DNA of 62,499 bases from Campylobacterota bacterium (GTDB taxonomy: Bacteria > Campylobacterota > Campylobacteria > Campylobacterales > Arcobacteraceae). The notes under the pieces were generated by a model. The model was not told the origin of the DNA, did no database searches, and saw only the letters and a program-made list of their open reading frames with translations. Both the position numbers and the translations under genes were made by a program. The stretch is taken from assembly GCA_003643835.1 (NCBI GenBank), contig QMKX01000006.1:1-62499 (forward strand), written 5' to 3'. Shown here in pieces: positions 22,372-30,720 of the stretch (within the stretch, counting starts at the first letter, position 1; every line of letters starts with the position of its first letter).

Positions 22372-22393
22372 CCTCTTTTTTTGAGGTATTTTT
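22372..22393 (+). terminator. Weak hairpin after ccsBA
   Basis: CCTC (22372-22375) pairs with GAGG (22383-22386) across a T-run and is followed by TATTTTTA. The stem is short, so termination is probably partial. Confidence 0.3.
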
Positions 22394-22403
22394 AAACTTA
22401 TTT

Positions 22404-22416
22404 AGATAATATAAAC
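22404..22416 (+). promoter_or_regulatory. -10 region of yfaZ-like gene
   Basis: AGATAATATAAAC identical to the element before ccsBA, followed by AAAAAAGGATACATACT and the ATG. Confidence 0.5.
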
Positions 22417-22433
22417 AAAAAAGGATACATACT

Positions 22434-23060
22434 ATGAAAAAAAATTTAGTTTTTTTAGCGATTTTATTTGCTACAAATAGCTTTGGTAGTGCTGAGATAA
22501 ACTTAAACAGCAACACTCTTGGTGCTTTGCTTGATTGGCAAGTTCATAAAAAAGGATACACTAACTACTATTTAGGTGCCAGATATGTAAACAACGGCAA
22601 AGCAACAAGAGACAAAAGAACATATGACGACAAATTTGGCGATGGAACACTCGCTTCAGTTAACTTCAAAATGATGAACCAATACAGATACAAACAAAGT
22701 GGCATACAAGGTTTTGGTGTTGGTATGGGTGTGAGCACGGAGTATGTTGATTTTGATGAAGGAAGTGAAGATCTCATAGCAGTGCCTTTAAGATTGTATG
22801 CAAATATGCAGTTTAATTATAGATTATCTCTTGATTTTGATTTAGCATATGCCCCAAAGATATTGACATTTCAAGATGGCATAAACTACAAAGAGTTTAA
22901 AGCAAAATTCAACATAAGAGTTATTGACAATGGTTATCTTTTTGCTGGATTTAGGTATGTCAAAGCTGGTTATGATTATGAAGATGACGAAGGCACTGAC
23001 CAAGAATACGATGTAAAGTTAGATGATGATATATTTGGTGGATTTAAAATAATTTTTTAA
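22434..23060 (+). CDS. YfaZ-like outer membrane protein
   Basis: A 208-residue protein with a clear signal peptide (KKNLVFLAILFATNSFGSAE, cleavage near 19-20), then alternating aromatic/hydrophobic strands ending in a terminal Phe (GGFKIIF), the pattern of an outer-membrane beta-barrel. Strand motifs such as YYLGARYVNNG and GFRYVKAGYDY fit the YfaZ family. Function in the family is not established. Monocistronic by its own promoter and the downstream hairpin. Confidence 0.72.
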   Translation: MKKNLVFLAILFATNSFGSAEINLNSNTLGALLDWQVHKKGYTNYYLGARYVNNGKATRDKRTYDDKFGDGTLASVNFKMMNQYRYKQSGIQGFGVGMGVSTEYVDFDEGSEDLIAVPLRLYANMQFNYRLSLDFDLAYAPKILTFQDGINYKEFKAKFNIRVIDNGYLFAGFRYVKAGYDYEDDEGTDQEYDVKLDDDIFGGFKIIF

Positions 23061-23082
23061 ACTACTATCGTTTAAAAGGCAA

Positions 23083-23133
23083 GATAAGACACTTCTAAAT
23101 GCTATATCGGATAGCACTTAGAAGTGTCTTATC
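23083..23133 (+). promoter_or_regulatory. 23-bp hairpin in the rpsU leader
   Basis: Bases 23083-23105 pair with 23111-23133 (one mismatch, five-base loop). The hairpin ends 27 bases before the rpsU ATG and is followed by an A-rich stretch with AAGGTGG, not by a U-run, so it does not look like an intrinsic terminator on the plus strand. It may protect the 5' end of the rpsU message or be an RNase III site between yfaZ-like and rpsU. Confidence 0.6.
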
Positions 23134-23159
23134 AAAAAACAAAAAAGGTGGTGATTTTG

Positions 23160-23372
23160 ATGCCCGGCATTAAAGTTAAGTCAGAAGAGTCTTTTGAAGA
23201 AGCTTACAGGCGATTTAAAAAACAGTGCGACAGAAGCTTGATAGTAACAGAAACAAGAGCAAGACGATATTTTGAACCAAAAACGGAAATCCGTAAAAAA
23301 CAAAAAATCAATGCGAAAAAGAAGATGTTAAAAAAACTATATATGCTTCGTCGTTACGAATCAAGACTCTAA
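23160..23372 (+). CDS. rpsU: 30S ribosomal protein S21
   Basis: Small-subunit protein involved in initiation on messages with Shine-Dalgarno pairing. The 70-residue product starts [19 protein letters not shown] and ends with the very basic [17 protein letters not shown], as in other Campylobacterota. A longer frame starting at 23124 would begin in the leader hairpin; the ATG at 23160 has AGGTGG upstream and gives the family length. Followed by a strong terminator. Confidence 0.96.
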   Translation: MPGIKVKSEESFEEAYRRFKKQCDRSLIVTETRARRYFEPKTEIRKKQKINAKKKMLKKLYMLRRYESRL

Positions 23373-23381
23373 ACGACAACC

Positions 23382-23415
23382 AAAAAGAGACAAGCAGTTT
23401 GTTTGTCTCTTTTTT
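23382..23415 (+). terminator. Intrinsic terminator after rpsU
   Basis: AAAAAGAGACAA pairs with TTGTCTCTTTTTT around a short loop, with a U-run at its end. It lies 12 bases before kdsA, which must therefore depend on read-through or a promoter overlapping rpsU. Confidence 0.8.
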
Positions 23416-23426
23416 ATTGGAGATAT

Positions 23427-24212
23427 ATGAACATTCAAAACTTATACAAAACTCTAAAAGAAAACAAATTTATAATATCCGGTCCTTGTGTCATAGAAAA
23501 CGAACATATGGTTATGCACTTAGCACAAAATATCAAACAAATTACCGACAAACTAAATCTTACATATATATTTAAAGCTAGTTTCGACAAAGCAAATAGA
23601 ACATCACTAAATAGTTTTAGGGGTCCTGGACTTGATGAAGGCTTAAAAATACTACAAAAAGTTAAAAGTGAGTTTAACTTACCAATTACAACCGATATAC
23701 ACGAACAATCTCAAGCGACTGCTATAGCGCAAGTGGCTGATATCATCCAGATACCTGCCTTTCTTTGTAGGCAAACCGACCTACTGATAGCGAGTGCAAA
23801 AACGGACAAAATCATAAATATAAAAAAAGCACAATTTTTAGACGGCAAAGATATGCTATATCCGCTCAACAAAGTAAAAAACAGCGGCAACGACAAGATA
23901 ATGCTCACAGAGCGAGGCAGTATGTTTGGTCTTGGCAACTTGGTTGTGGATTTTCGCCAAATTATAGATATGAAAGAGTTTGGCTATCCTGTTGTTATGG
24001 ATGTAACACATAGCACCCAACGCCCTTCGCAGTTTGGAGATAAAAGTGGGGGTGATCGAAAATACGCTCCATATATGGCAAAGTTAGCCCAAGTCGTAGG
24101 GGTGAGTGGATTCTTTTTTGAGGTGCATGAAAACCCTGAAGTAGCATTAAGCGATGGACCAAATATGGTGTATCTCAAAGATTTTGAAAATATTTTGAAA
24201 AGTCTATCATGA
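23427..24212 (+). CDS. kdsA: 3-deoxy-D-manno-octulosonate-8-phosphate synthase
   Basis: Condenses phosphoenolpyruvate and arabinose-5-phosphate, feeding Kdo to waaA. ISGPCVIEN near residue 15, FKASFDKANRTS and DVTHSTQRP are family signatures. The ATG at 23427 has TTGGAG six bases upstream; the frame is open to 23403 but that part lies in the rpsU terminator. Overlaps the next gene as ATGA. Confidence 0.97.
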   Translation: MNIQNLYKTLKENKFIISGPCVIENEHMVMHLAQNIKQITDKLNLTYIFKASFDKANRTSLNSFRGPGLDEGLKILQKVKSEFNLPITTDIHEQSQATAIAQVADIIQIPAFLCRQTDLLIASAKTDKIINIKKAQFLDGKDMLYPLNKVKNSGNDKIMLTERGSMFGLGNLVVDFRQIIDMKEFGYPVVMDVTHSTQRPSQFGDKSGGDRKYAPYMAKLAQVVGVSGFFFEVHENPEVALSDGPNMVYLKDFENILKSLS

Positions 24213-24643
24213 CCAAACAAGATGTATTTGGCAATCTTAAAATAGCAGTCAAAGAAAAAGCACTCAAATACACCAAACAACGAGAGCTAATACTAGAAAC
24301 TATATACAACTCCAAAAATCATCTAAACGCGGAGCAGATACACAAGAAACTGACCATATCCAACAAAGATGACAAAGTAGGCATAGCCACTGTGTATAGA
24401 AATCTACTATTTTTGGAAAAAACTGGACTTATCTTGTCTATATCACTAAACAACAACCTCAAACAATACGAGATAAACCAACATAAACATCACGACCATC
24501 TAGTGTGTATGCGATGTGGCAAGATAGTTGAGTTTATAAATCAAAACATAGAACAAGAGCAAGAAACAATAGCAAAAGAGTTCAAATTTAAACTACTCAG
24601 CCATACCATGCATCTGTATGGTGTATGTGAAAATTGTCAATAA
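24209..24643 (+). CDS. Fur-family metal-dependent regulator
   Basis: A 144-residue winged-helix repressor. DNA-binding domain in the first 85 residues (TKQRELILETIY ... GIATVYRNLLFLEKTG). The dimerisation/metal domain has HKHHDHLVCMRCGKI and a C-terminal CENC, giving the two CxxC pairs of a structural zinc site. Fur itself or PerR are both possible; operon position after kdsA does not decide. Coupled to kdsA by ATGA overlap. It ends three bases from the convergent yhcC-like gene with no visible terminator. Confidence 0.85.
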   Translation: MTKQDVFGNLKIAVKEKALKYTKQRELILETIYNSKNHLNAEQIHKKLTISNKDDKVGIATVYRNLLFLEKTGLILSISLNNNLKQYEINQHKHHDHLVCMRCGKIVEFINQNIEQEQETIAKEFKFKLLSHTMHLYGVCENCQ

Positions 24644-24646
24644 AAA

Positions 24647-25597
24647 CTAATACACGAAGCCATTTTTGTGCAACTCTTTTCTGATATTATTTATCTGTTT
24701 GTGTTTATTTGTGCACCACAATGGAGCTACTACATCATAAACTCCGGCTGTTATTCTTTGGGTTATTAGATTTTTTGGCTGTTGTTTTATAGCATATATC
24801 ACCATATCTATATACTCATTTTGACCTATTGGTTTGAAGTTGCCTGCCTTATAATCTATATATAATTTGGTATTTTTTGTCACATATAGTGGATGATATT
24901 TGATACTATCAACACCTAAACTTATAATTTTTTTTACTGTATTTTTCATCATCTCTTTTGTTTCATTTGGCAAACCAAATATGATATGAGCACACACATT
25001 TAAACCTTTGTTTTTTGTTTTTTGTATGTATTTTTCTATATTTGCAAAATTATGCCCTCTGTTTATCTTTTCTAAAGTTTCATCATATATACTTTGCACA
25101 CCATACTCTACAGTTATCTCGGTTTTTTGATTTAGCAAAACCAAATAATCCAACACCTCATCGGTTATACTATCGGTTCTTGTGCCTATACTCAAACCTA
25201 CAACATCATCAAGTTTCAAAGCTTTGTCATATAATGCTTTTATAGTGTCAATAGGAGCATAAGTATTTGTATACGATTGAAAATATATTATGAATTTTTT
25301 TGCTTTGAACTTTTTTTGTAGTTTTGTTTTTGTTTGCTTATATTGTTGTGTCAGTTGCTGTAGTTGCATATCGAGCATAGGGTTTGTTTGCGAGCTTGGC
25401 TTTAGCTTGAAAGACGTTTTTGTATCTTTTAATAAGTTTGGAGAAAATGTATCGTTTTGACAAAATGTGCAACCACCTTTTGCTACAGTTCCGTCTATAT
25501 TAGGGCAAGTAAAACCAGATATACTTATAGGTATTTTATAAACATTTTGCCCAAATTTTTGTCTGTAATATCTTCCTATTGTTTGAATTTGTTGCAT
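24647..25597 (-). CDS. Radical SAM protein, YhcC family (TIGR01212)
   Basis: The 316-residue protein opens with YYRQKFGQNVYKIPI and has the family's unusual cluster motif GFTCPNIDG...GGCTFC, where three cysteines bind the 4Fe-4S cluster. Downstream YFQSYTNTYAP and VEYGVQS are also typical. Substrate is unknown. ATG start has no clear ribosome binding site. Last gene of the dksA-like to yhcC run. Confidence 0.85.
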   Translation of the reverse strand: MQQIQTIGRYYRQKFGQNVYKIPISISGFTCPNIDGTVAKGGCTFCQNDTFSPNLLKDTKTSFKLKPSSQTNPMLDMQLQQLTQQYKQTKTKLQKKFKAKKFIIYFQSYTNTYAPIDTIKALYDKALKLDDVVGLSIGTRTDSITDEVLDYLVLLNQKTEITVEYGVQSIYDETLEKINRGHNFANIEKYIQKTKNKGLNVCAHIIFGLPNETKEMMKNTVKKIISLGVDSIKYHPLYVTKNTKLYIDYKAGNFKPIGQNEYIDMVIYAIKQQPKNLITQRITAGVYDVVAPLWCTNKHKQINNIRKELHKNGFVY

Positions 25598-25609
25598 TGT
25601 TTTTTATAA

Positions 25610-26956
25610 CTATTTTATGAAATAGTTGCCATCAAAACTAACAAGCGAATAATTTCTTTCTCTGCCAATTGCATCTTTTAATTCATCTATACTAAGATAT
25701 GACAAACTATCTGCTCCTATATAACGACAAACTTCGTCTTTTGTTTTTGTAGCATTTATCAACTCCTCTTTTGTAGGGGTGTCTATACCATAAAAACAGG
25801 GATATTTTATCATAGGCGATGCTACTTTGAAGTGAATCTCTTTTGCTCCAGCACAACGAAGCATAGCTACAATTGTTTTGCTTGTAGTGCCACGAACTAT
25901 ACTATCATCCACTACTACAATCTTTTTGCCTTTTATCAAGGATTTCATAGGACTCAACTTCATTTTTACTCTTATGTTTCGCATATTTTGTGTAGGTTCT
26001 ATAAATGTCCTACCTACATAGTGATTTCGAATTATTCCTAACTCAAATGGCAAACCACTTTGTTTGGAGTATCCTAAAGCTGCTGGCACACCGCTATCTG
26101 GCACTGGTATGACCATATCTGCTTTTGTATTTGATTTGTTAGCCAACAATCTTCCCATAGCTTCTCTTGTCTTATATACCAACTTGCCATCTATTATACT
26201 ATCTGGTCGTGCAAAATAGATATACTCAAAAGCACAAGGTCTATAGTCTATATCTTTAAATAGTTCATATGATTCTATATCATCATTTTTGCTACTAAAT
26301 ATCAACATCTCACCTGGTTTCACTTCCCTTATAAATGTAGCATCTACTATATCAAAACAGCATGTCTCACTAGCAACTATATATCCCCCGCTTTTTAGCT
26401 TACCTATACTTAGTGGCCTTATGCCGTATTTGTCTCGAACTATGAAAAGTTTGCTTCTACTTTGTATTATAAAGTTGTATGCTCCTTTAAGTTTTTTGGT
26501 TGATTTTATTATTCTGTCTTTTAGTTTGTTTTCACTTGATTTTGCTATGAGGTGTATTAGGTTTTCTGTGTCCATAGATGTTTGAAATATAGAGCCCTCT
26601 TCTATGAGTCTTTGACGGACATAATTTTTGTTTATCAAGTTGCCATTATGAACTATTGATATCTCACCTAATTTGTATTTTGCTTGTATTGGTTGTGTAT
26701 CAAAAGTTGAATCCTTGCCTGCTGTTGAGTATCTGTTGTGCCCTATTGCTATGTTACCTTTAAGTGTATCAAATGATTCTTCACTAAATATATCTCTAAC
26801 ATAACCTCTGCCTTTTATAGTATATATTTTTTTGTCATCATCTCCGCCACTACTTATGCCGCAGGCTTCATGACCTCTATGTTGCATAGCAAACAAAGCC
26901 ACAGATGCCAATTTTGAAGCATCGTTATTGCCATATATGCCTACTATAGCACACAT
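25610..26956 (-). CDS. purF: Amidophosphoribosyltransferase
   Basis: First step of purine synthesis, from PRPP and glutamine. Cys2 is the N-terminal nucleophile after Met removal (CAIVGIYGN). HRGHEACGIS and the PRPP loop VVVDDSIVRGTTS are present. Length 448 is normal. Lies after dapB, with the start a few bases beyond its stop. Confidence 0.97.
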   Translation of the reverse strand: MCAIVGIYGNNDASKLASVALFAMQHRGHEACGISSGGDDDKKIYTIKGRGYVRDIFSEESFDTLKGNIAIGHNRYSTAGKDSTFDTQPIQAKYKLGEISIVHNGNLINKNYVRQRLIEEGSIFQTSMDTENLIHLIAKSSENKLKDRIIKSTKKLKGAYNFIIQSRSKLFIVRDKYGIRPLSIGKLKSGGYIVASETCCFDIVDATFIREVKPGEMLIFSSKNDDIESYELFKDIDYRPCAFEYIYFARPDSIIDGKLVYKTREAMGRLLANKSNTKADMVIPVPDSGVPAALGYSKQSGLPFELGIIRNHYVGRTFIEPTQNMRNIRVKMKLSPMKSLIKGKKIVVVDDSIVRGTTSKTIVAMLRCAGAKEIHFKVASPMIKYPCFYGIDTPTKEELINATKTKDEVCRYIGADSLSYLSIDELKDAIGRERNYSLVSFDGNYFIK

Positions 26957-26959
26957 ACA

Positions 26960-27733
26960 CTATAATCCCAAACAGTCATTGATATTATACAAACCAACAT
27001 CTTGCGATGCCAACCATTTTGCTGCTTTTATAGCACCTTGGCTAAAAGTATGGCGACTTGTTGCTGTATGATTTAGTTCTATAAACTCGCCATCGTTATA
27101 AAATCCAACAGTATGACGACCAACTATATCACCACCTCTTAAACTCATAATACCTATGCTGTTTTTGCTTCGTTTGCCTATATCACCATCTCTGCCTGAT
27201 ATTCTAACATCATCAAGATTTAATCCCCTAACATTTGCAGCAGTTTCGCCTATGGTCAAAGCGGTGCCACTTGGGCTATCTACTTTGTATCTATGGTGCT
27301 GTTCTACTATTTCACAATCAAAATTTTCTAAAGTTTTAGATGCTATAGATACCAATTTATTTAAAACAGCTACTCCCAAACTCATATTAGATGCATATAA
27401 CAAAGGTGCTACTTTCGATGCTTGCAGCAAAAGATTTTTTTGGTGCTCATCAAAACCAGTAGTGGCTATGACCAAAGGAGTTTTTGATTTTTGTTTTATT
27501 GTAGCATCTAACAACAAAGTAGTCGCAATAGGGTTAGAAAAATCTATTATTATATCACTACAATCAATCAAAGTGTTTATCTCATTTGTAACTACTACAC
27601 CACTTGGCAAATCTTTTTTAAGCTCATCAAATACATGAACACAGCCAAGCTTCATAAGTTTCTCTTCGGCTATGTCATCTATAAGCAAGCTTCCAACTCT
27701 TCCAGTACTACCCAATAAACCAACTTTTAACAT
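26960..27733 (-). CDS. dapB: 4-hydroxy-tetrahydrodipicolinate reductase
   Basis: NAD(P)H-dependent step in lysine and meso-diaminopimelate synthesis. GLLGSTGRVGS near residue 5 is the nucleotide loop; EQHHRYKVDSPSGTAL carries the catalytic His and Lys. 257 residues, normal. Directly follows adk. Confidence 0.96.
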   Translation of the reverse strand: MLKVGLLGSTGRVGSLLIDDIAEEKLMKLGCVHVFDELKKDLPSGVVVTNEINTLIDCSDIIIDFSNPIATTLLLDATIKQKSKTPLVIATTGFDEHQKNLLLQASKVAPLLYASNMSLGVAVLNKLVSIASKTLENFDCEIVEQHHRYKVDSPSGTALTIGETAANVRGLNLDDVRISGRDGDIGKRSKNSIGIMSLRGGDIVGRHTVGFYNDGEFIELNHTATSRHTFSQGAIKAAKWLASQDVGLYNINDCLGL

Positions 27734-28300
27734 CTAATTGCCTTTTATAAATTTTGTCATATCTTGAACGATATCATTGATAGACCTCTCGCCATCTATT
27801 TTTTTAAGTAAATTCTTGCTGTTGTAAAACTTTTGAATATCTTTGAGTGGTTGTGTATATACTTTCATCCTGTTGTTAAATATCTCTACATTGTCATCTT
27901 CACCTCTAGCTCGTCCCAACACTCTATCGCAAGCAGTCTCTTCGCTTACTACGACCTCTACTACTGCACGAAGCACGACTTTGCTTTGTGATTGTAAATG
28001 TTCGTGTAATTTCATCATCTGCTCTACACTTCGTGGATAACCATCTATTATCACTATATTTGTGTCTGCTTTGCTTATGGCATCTACTATTGTTTCTATG
28101 ACTATATCTATAGGCACCAAGTTGCCTTGCTTGACATAACTATCAATTGTTTTACCGATAGAACTACCTGTTGCTATTTGTGCTCTAAACATATCTCCTG
28201 TGCTGTAGTGAGTTATGTCATTTTCATTTTGTGCTATGAGCTCTGCGTCAGTTGTTTTGCCACTTCCCGGAGCACCTATGATTAAAAAAAGTTTTTTCAT
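27734..28300 (-). CDS. adk: Adenylate kinase
   Basis: Interconverts ATP, AMP and ADP. P-loop GAPGSGKTT (9-17), STGDMFR, and DGYPRS are present; the short LID form gives 188 residues, as in other Campylobacterota. SD AAGGAAT. Confidence 0.95.
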   Translation of the reverse strand: MKKLFLIIGAPGSGKTTDAELIAQNENDITHYSTGDMFRAQIATGSSIGKTIDSYVKQGNLVPIDIVIETIVDAISKADTNIVIIDGYPRSVEQMMKLHEHLQSQSKVVLRAVVEVVVSEETACDRVLGRARGEDDNVEIFNNRMKVYTQPLKDIQKFYNSKNLLKKIDGERSINDIVQDMTKFIKGN

Positions 28301-28309
28301 TATTATTCC

Positions 28310-29248
28310 TTAAAAAAATTGTGAAACAATATGTCTCATTTTTTTGCTACTATTTATTTTATTTACCTCTTGTCTAAAAACAGCTGAACCATCGTATGAT
28401 TTTGAATATCCGTGCAGGTATTTTCTAAACAACACTACACCATATTCACCATAAATATCTATTATACTATCCAAATGATTTAAAATTATAGTTTTTTTTT
28501 GTTTTTTTTCTATCGTTTGTGTGTTGTTTTTTATTTGTTGGAATATCCAAGGTGCCACAACAGCACCTCGTCCTATCATCAGGCCATCTGCTTTGGTTTC
28601 ATTTGTAACCTTTTTTGCTATGTCATAACTTGTGATATCTCCATTTGCTATTATAGGTATTCTTGACAACTCTTTCATGATAGCTATTTGTTCATAATCA
28701 ACTTTTGACTTATATGCTCCAACTTTTGTTCTGCCATGCACTGCTACAAAATCAGCCCCACTATTTTGGCACGAGTTTACGATATCGGCGCCTATTTTTT
28801 TCTCTATGCCTATTCGAACCTTTGCTGATGTATAAGTTTTGTTTGAGTGCTTTTTGATAGTTGATAACATCATCTCTAATTTTGGCAAATCTTCCAACAA
28901 TCTTGCACCACTTCCATGATGATATACTTTTTTAGCAGGGCAGCCACAATTTAAATCTATACCATCTATACCATCTATATCGTTCAATATAAACACTGCT
29001 TCTTTTATTTTATCAATTTTATTGCCAGATATTTGCACTATATATGGTGTTTCGTTTTTTGCTTTTTTTATCATTTTTAAAGTTTTTTTTGAGTTCTGTA
29101 TCAATGCATCACTACTTATCATCTCGCTTACGGTCATATCAGCTCCTAATTCTTTAACAACACAACGAAAAGCTACATCTGTATATCCAGCTAGTGGAGC
29201 TAAAGCCAAAAACGGTTTATCGCTTTTTAGTTTTTCTATCAAACTCAT
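28310..29248 (-). CDS. tRNA-dihydrouridine synthase
   Basis: FMN enzyme reducing uridines in tRNA. APLAGYTDVAFR (17-28) and GIDLNCGCPAKKVYHHGSGA with the catalytic Cys are DusB-like. 312 residues. ATGA overlap with the preceding membrane protein gene. Contains long A-runs, which are ordinary for this AT-rich genome. Confidence 0.92.
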   Translation of the reverse strand: MSLIEKLKSDKPFLALAPLAGYTDVAFRCVVKELGADMTVSEMISSDALIQNSKKTLKMIKKAKNETPYIVQISGNKIDKIKEAVFILNDIDGIDGIDLNCGCPAKKVYHHGSGARLLEDLPKLEMMLSTIKKHSNKTYTSAKVRIGIEKKIGADIVNSCQNSGADFVAVHGRTKVGAYKSKVDYEQIAIMKELSRIPIIANGDITSYDIAKKVTNETKADGLMIGRGAVVAPWIFQQIKNNTQTIEKKQKKTIILNHLDSIIDIYGEYGVVLFRKYLHGYSKSYDGSAVFRQEVNKINSSKKMRHIVSQFF

Positions 29249-30258
29249 GAAAACAGATTGTCGTATGTATAGTAGTTTCCAGTTTCTTTTAGTTGCATAA
29301 GAGCTTTAAATTTAGTATATTCGCTTTTTTTGCTGTTTGACAATATCTCTCTCATATCATCTATCATACCCAATTCAAACAACACAAAAAGATAAGCCTC
29401 ACTAGAGTTTTCATCTGTTGCAAAAAACTTTTCAAACAAAGACGACAACTGTTCGGGTGCCATTTTGTTTAGATACATTTTAGCAAGTTTTTGATACTCA
29501 TAACTTGTGAGTTTTAAATCATTTGCTATATCTATTATTTGTTGATTTCCAAATATAAGCTCTTTTGTTTCGTTTGAGTTAGCTTCAACCAAAGAAAAAA
29601 ACATCTCATTGTCAAGTTTTATACTGTCTAAACTTGATTTTATATTTCCTATTTTGTTGTTTTTCAATACTTGCACAAATGCTACTTTGATATCATTTTC
29701 ATCGTAGTTTTGTGGTTTTTTGATGATAGACAAAGCATAACTTTCGTCTGATAAAATTTTGTTTAAATTGTTTTGTGCGACTATAGTAGCTGTTTCATTT
29801 AGGTTAAACTCTTTTAGATTTTCAAATTGTTTATTTTGTATGTTGTTTATAGTTTCTATAAAACTGTTTATAGTTTTGTTTGGAGTGTCTGCTTTGTTTT
29901 TATCATTTGTGATTTTTAGTTTTGATAAAGTTTGAGCTATATTGTCCATATAGATATTTTTAAGTTCTATATCAGTATTGCTACCAGATAATTTATGTTT
30001 AATCAGTTGTATCAATTTTGCTTCGTCATTTTTTATAGCATTTGTAGCGATTGAACCTTTTATCCAATAAAACACCAAATGCATTATGGTAAATAAAAAG
30101 AGCAAAAAAGTTGGCAACACTACCCACACAACGACAGGAAGTGTTTGCTGATAATCAAACACTTTCAAACTATAATCTCCCAAACCCAATGTGACAACAA
30201 GCCCGCTCAAAACGACAACATACACCAACCCAAGCACTAAAAATCTTTTTATTCCCAT
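29245..30258 (-). CDS. Membrane protein of unknown function
   Basis: I do not recognise a named family. The 337-residue protein has two N-terminal membrane segments (about 4-26 and 42-68: VVLPTFLLFLFTIMHLVFYW) and a largely helical, charged remainder with no known motif. A longer frame exists (start 30285) but the ATG at 30258 has AAGGAGAG at proper distance. It lies between the DksA-like gene and dus with overlapping ends, a conserved-looking operon position. Confidence 0.7.
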   Translation of the reverse strand: MGIKRFLVLGLVYVVVLSGLVVTLGLGDYSLKVFDYQQTLPVVVWVVLPTFLLFLFTIMHLVFYWIKGSIATNAIKNDEAKLIQLIKHKLSGSNTDIELKNIYMDNIAQTLSKLKITNDKNKADTPNKTINSFIETINNIQNKQFENLKEFNLNETATIVAQNNLNKILSDESYALSIIKKPQNYDENDIKVAFVQVLKNNKIGNIKSSLDSIKLDNEMFFSLVEANSNETKELIFGNQQIIDIANDLKLTSYEYQKLAKMYLNKMAPEQLSSLFEKFFATDENSSEAYLFVLFELGMIDDMREILSNSKKSEYTKFKALMQLKETGNYYTYDNLFS

Positions 30259-30259
30259 A

Positions 30260-30622
30260 CTATCTCTCCTTGTTTTCTCTTTCATAAATCTCTCTACATA
30301 TTATGCAAAACTTTGCATATGGTTTAGCTTTAAGGCGATTATAATCGATAGTTTCATCACACATTTCACATATACCATATTCGCCTTTTTCTATTCTTTG
30401 AAGTGAATATTCCACCTCTTTTAGTTCATTTGACAATCTTGTTAAAATCAACTCTTCATTAAAAGTATCGAAGCTAAGCTCAGCAAAATCCAGCTCATCT
30501 TTACACTCTTGGGTTTTTAGTTGGTCTATAGACAATTGTCCATCATTTAAAAAATTTATCAAGCACTTTTCTCTTTTTTCTAAGATCCCTTTTAGTCTTA
30601 AAATTTCATTTTTTCTTGGCAT
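30260..30622 (-). CDS. DksA/TraR-family zinc-finger protein
   Basis: A 120-residue protein with the coiled-coil N-terminal part and the zinc motif CEMCDETIDYNRLKAKPYAKFC followed by CRE (residues about 86-110). Such proteins bind RNA polymerase through the secondary channel and adjust the stringent response. The tip acidic residues of DksA proper are not obvious, so the exact role is open. SD AAGGAAAATT. First gene of its run. Confidence 0.85.
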   Translation of the reverse strand: MPRKNEILRLKGILEKREKCLINFLNDGQLSIDQLKTQECKDELDFAELSFDTFNEELILTRLSNELKEVEYSLQRIEKGEYGICEMCDETIDYNRLKAKPYAKFCIICREIYERENKER

Positions 30623-30720
30623 AATTTTCCTTAGTGTTGTTGCTTACAACTTTATTATTTTCTATAATACCATAATTAAATAAAATTAACCGAACAAACA
30701 ACAAGAACACCTCTAAATAT

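Noticed and set aside
23124-23159. N-terminal extension of S21
   Set aside because: Those codons lie in the leader hairpin; the 70-residue product from 23160 matches the family.
28490-28510. T9 and T8 runs in dus as phase-variable tracts
   Set aside because: A/T runs of this length are common in this AT-rich sequence and encode Lys-rich segments of a housekeeping enzyme.
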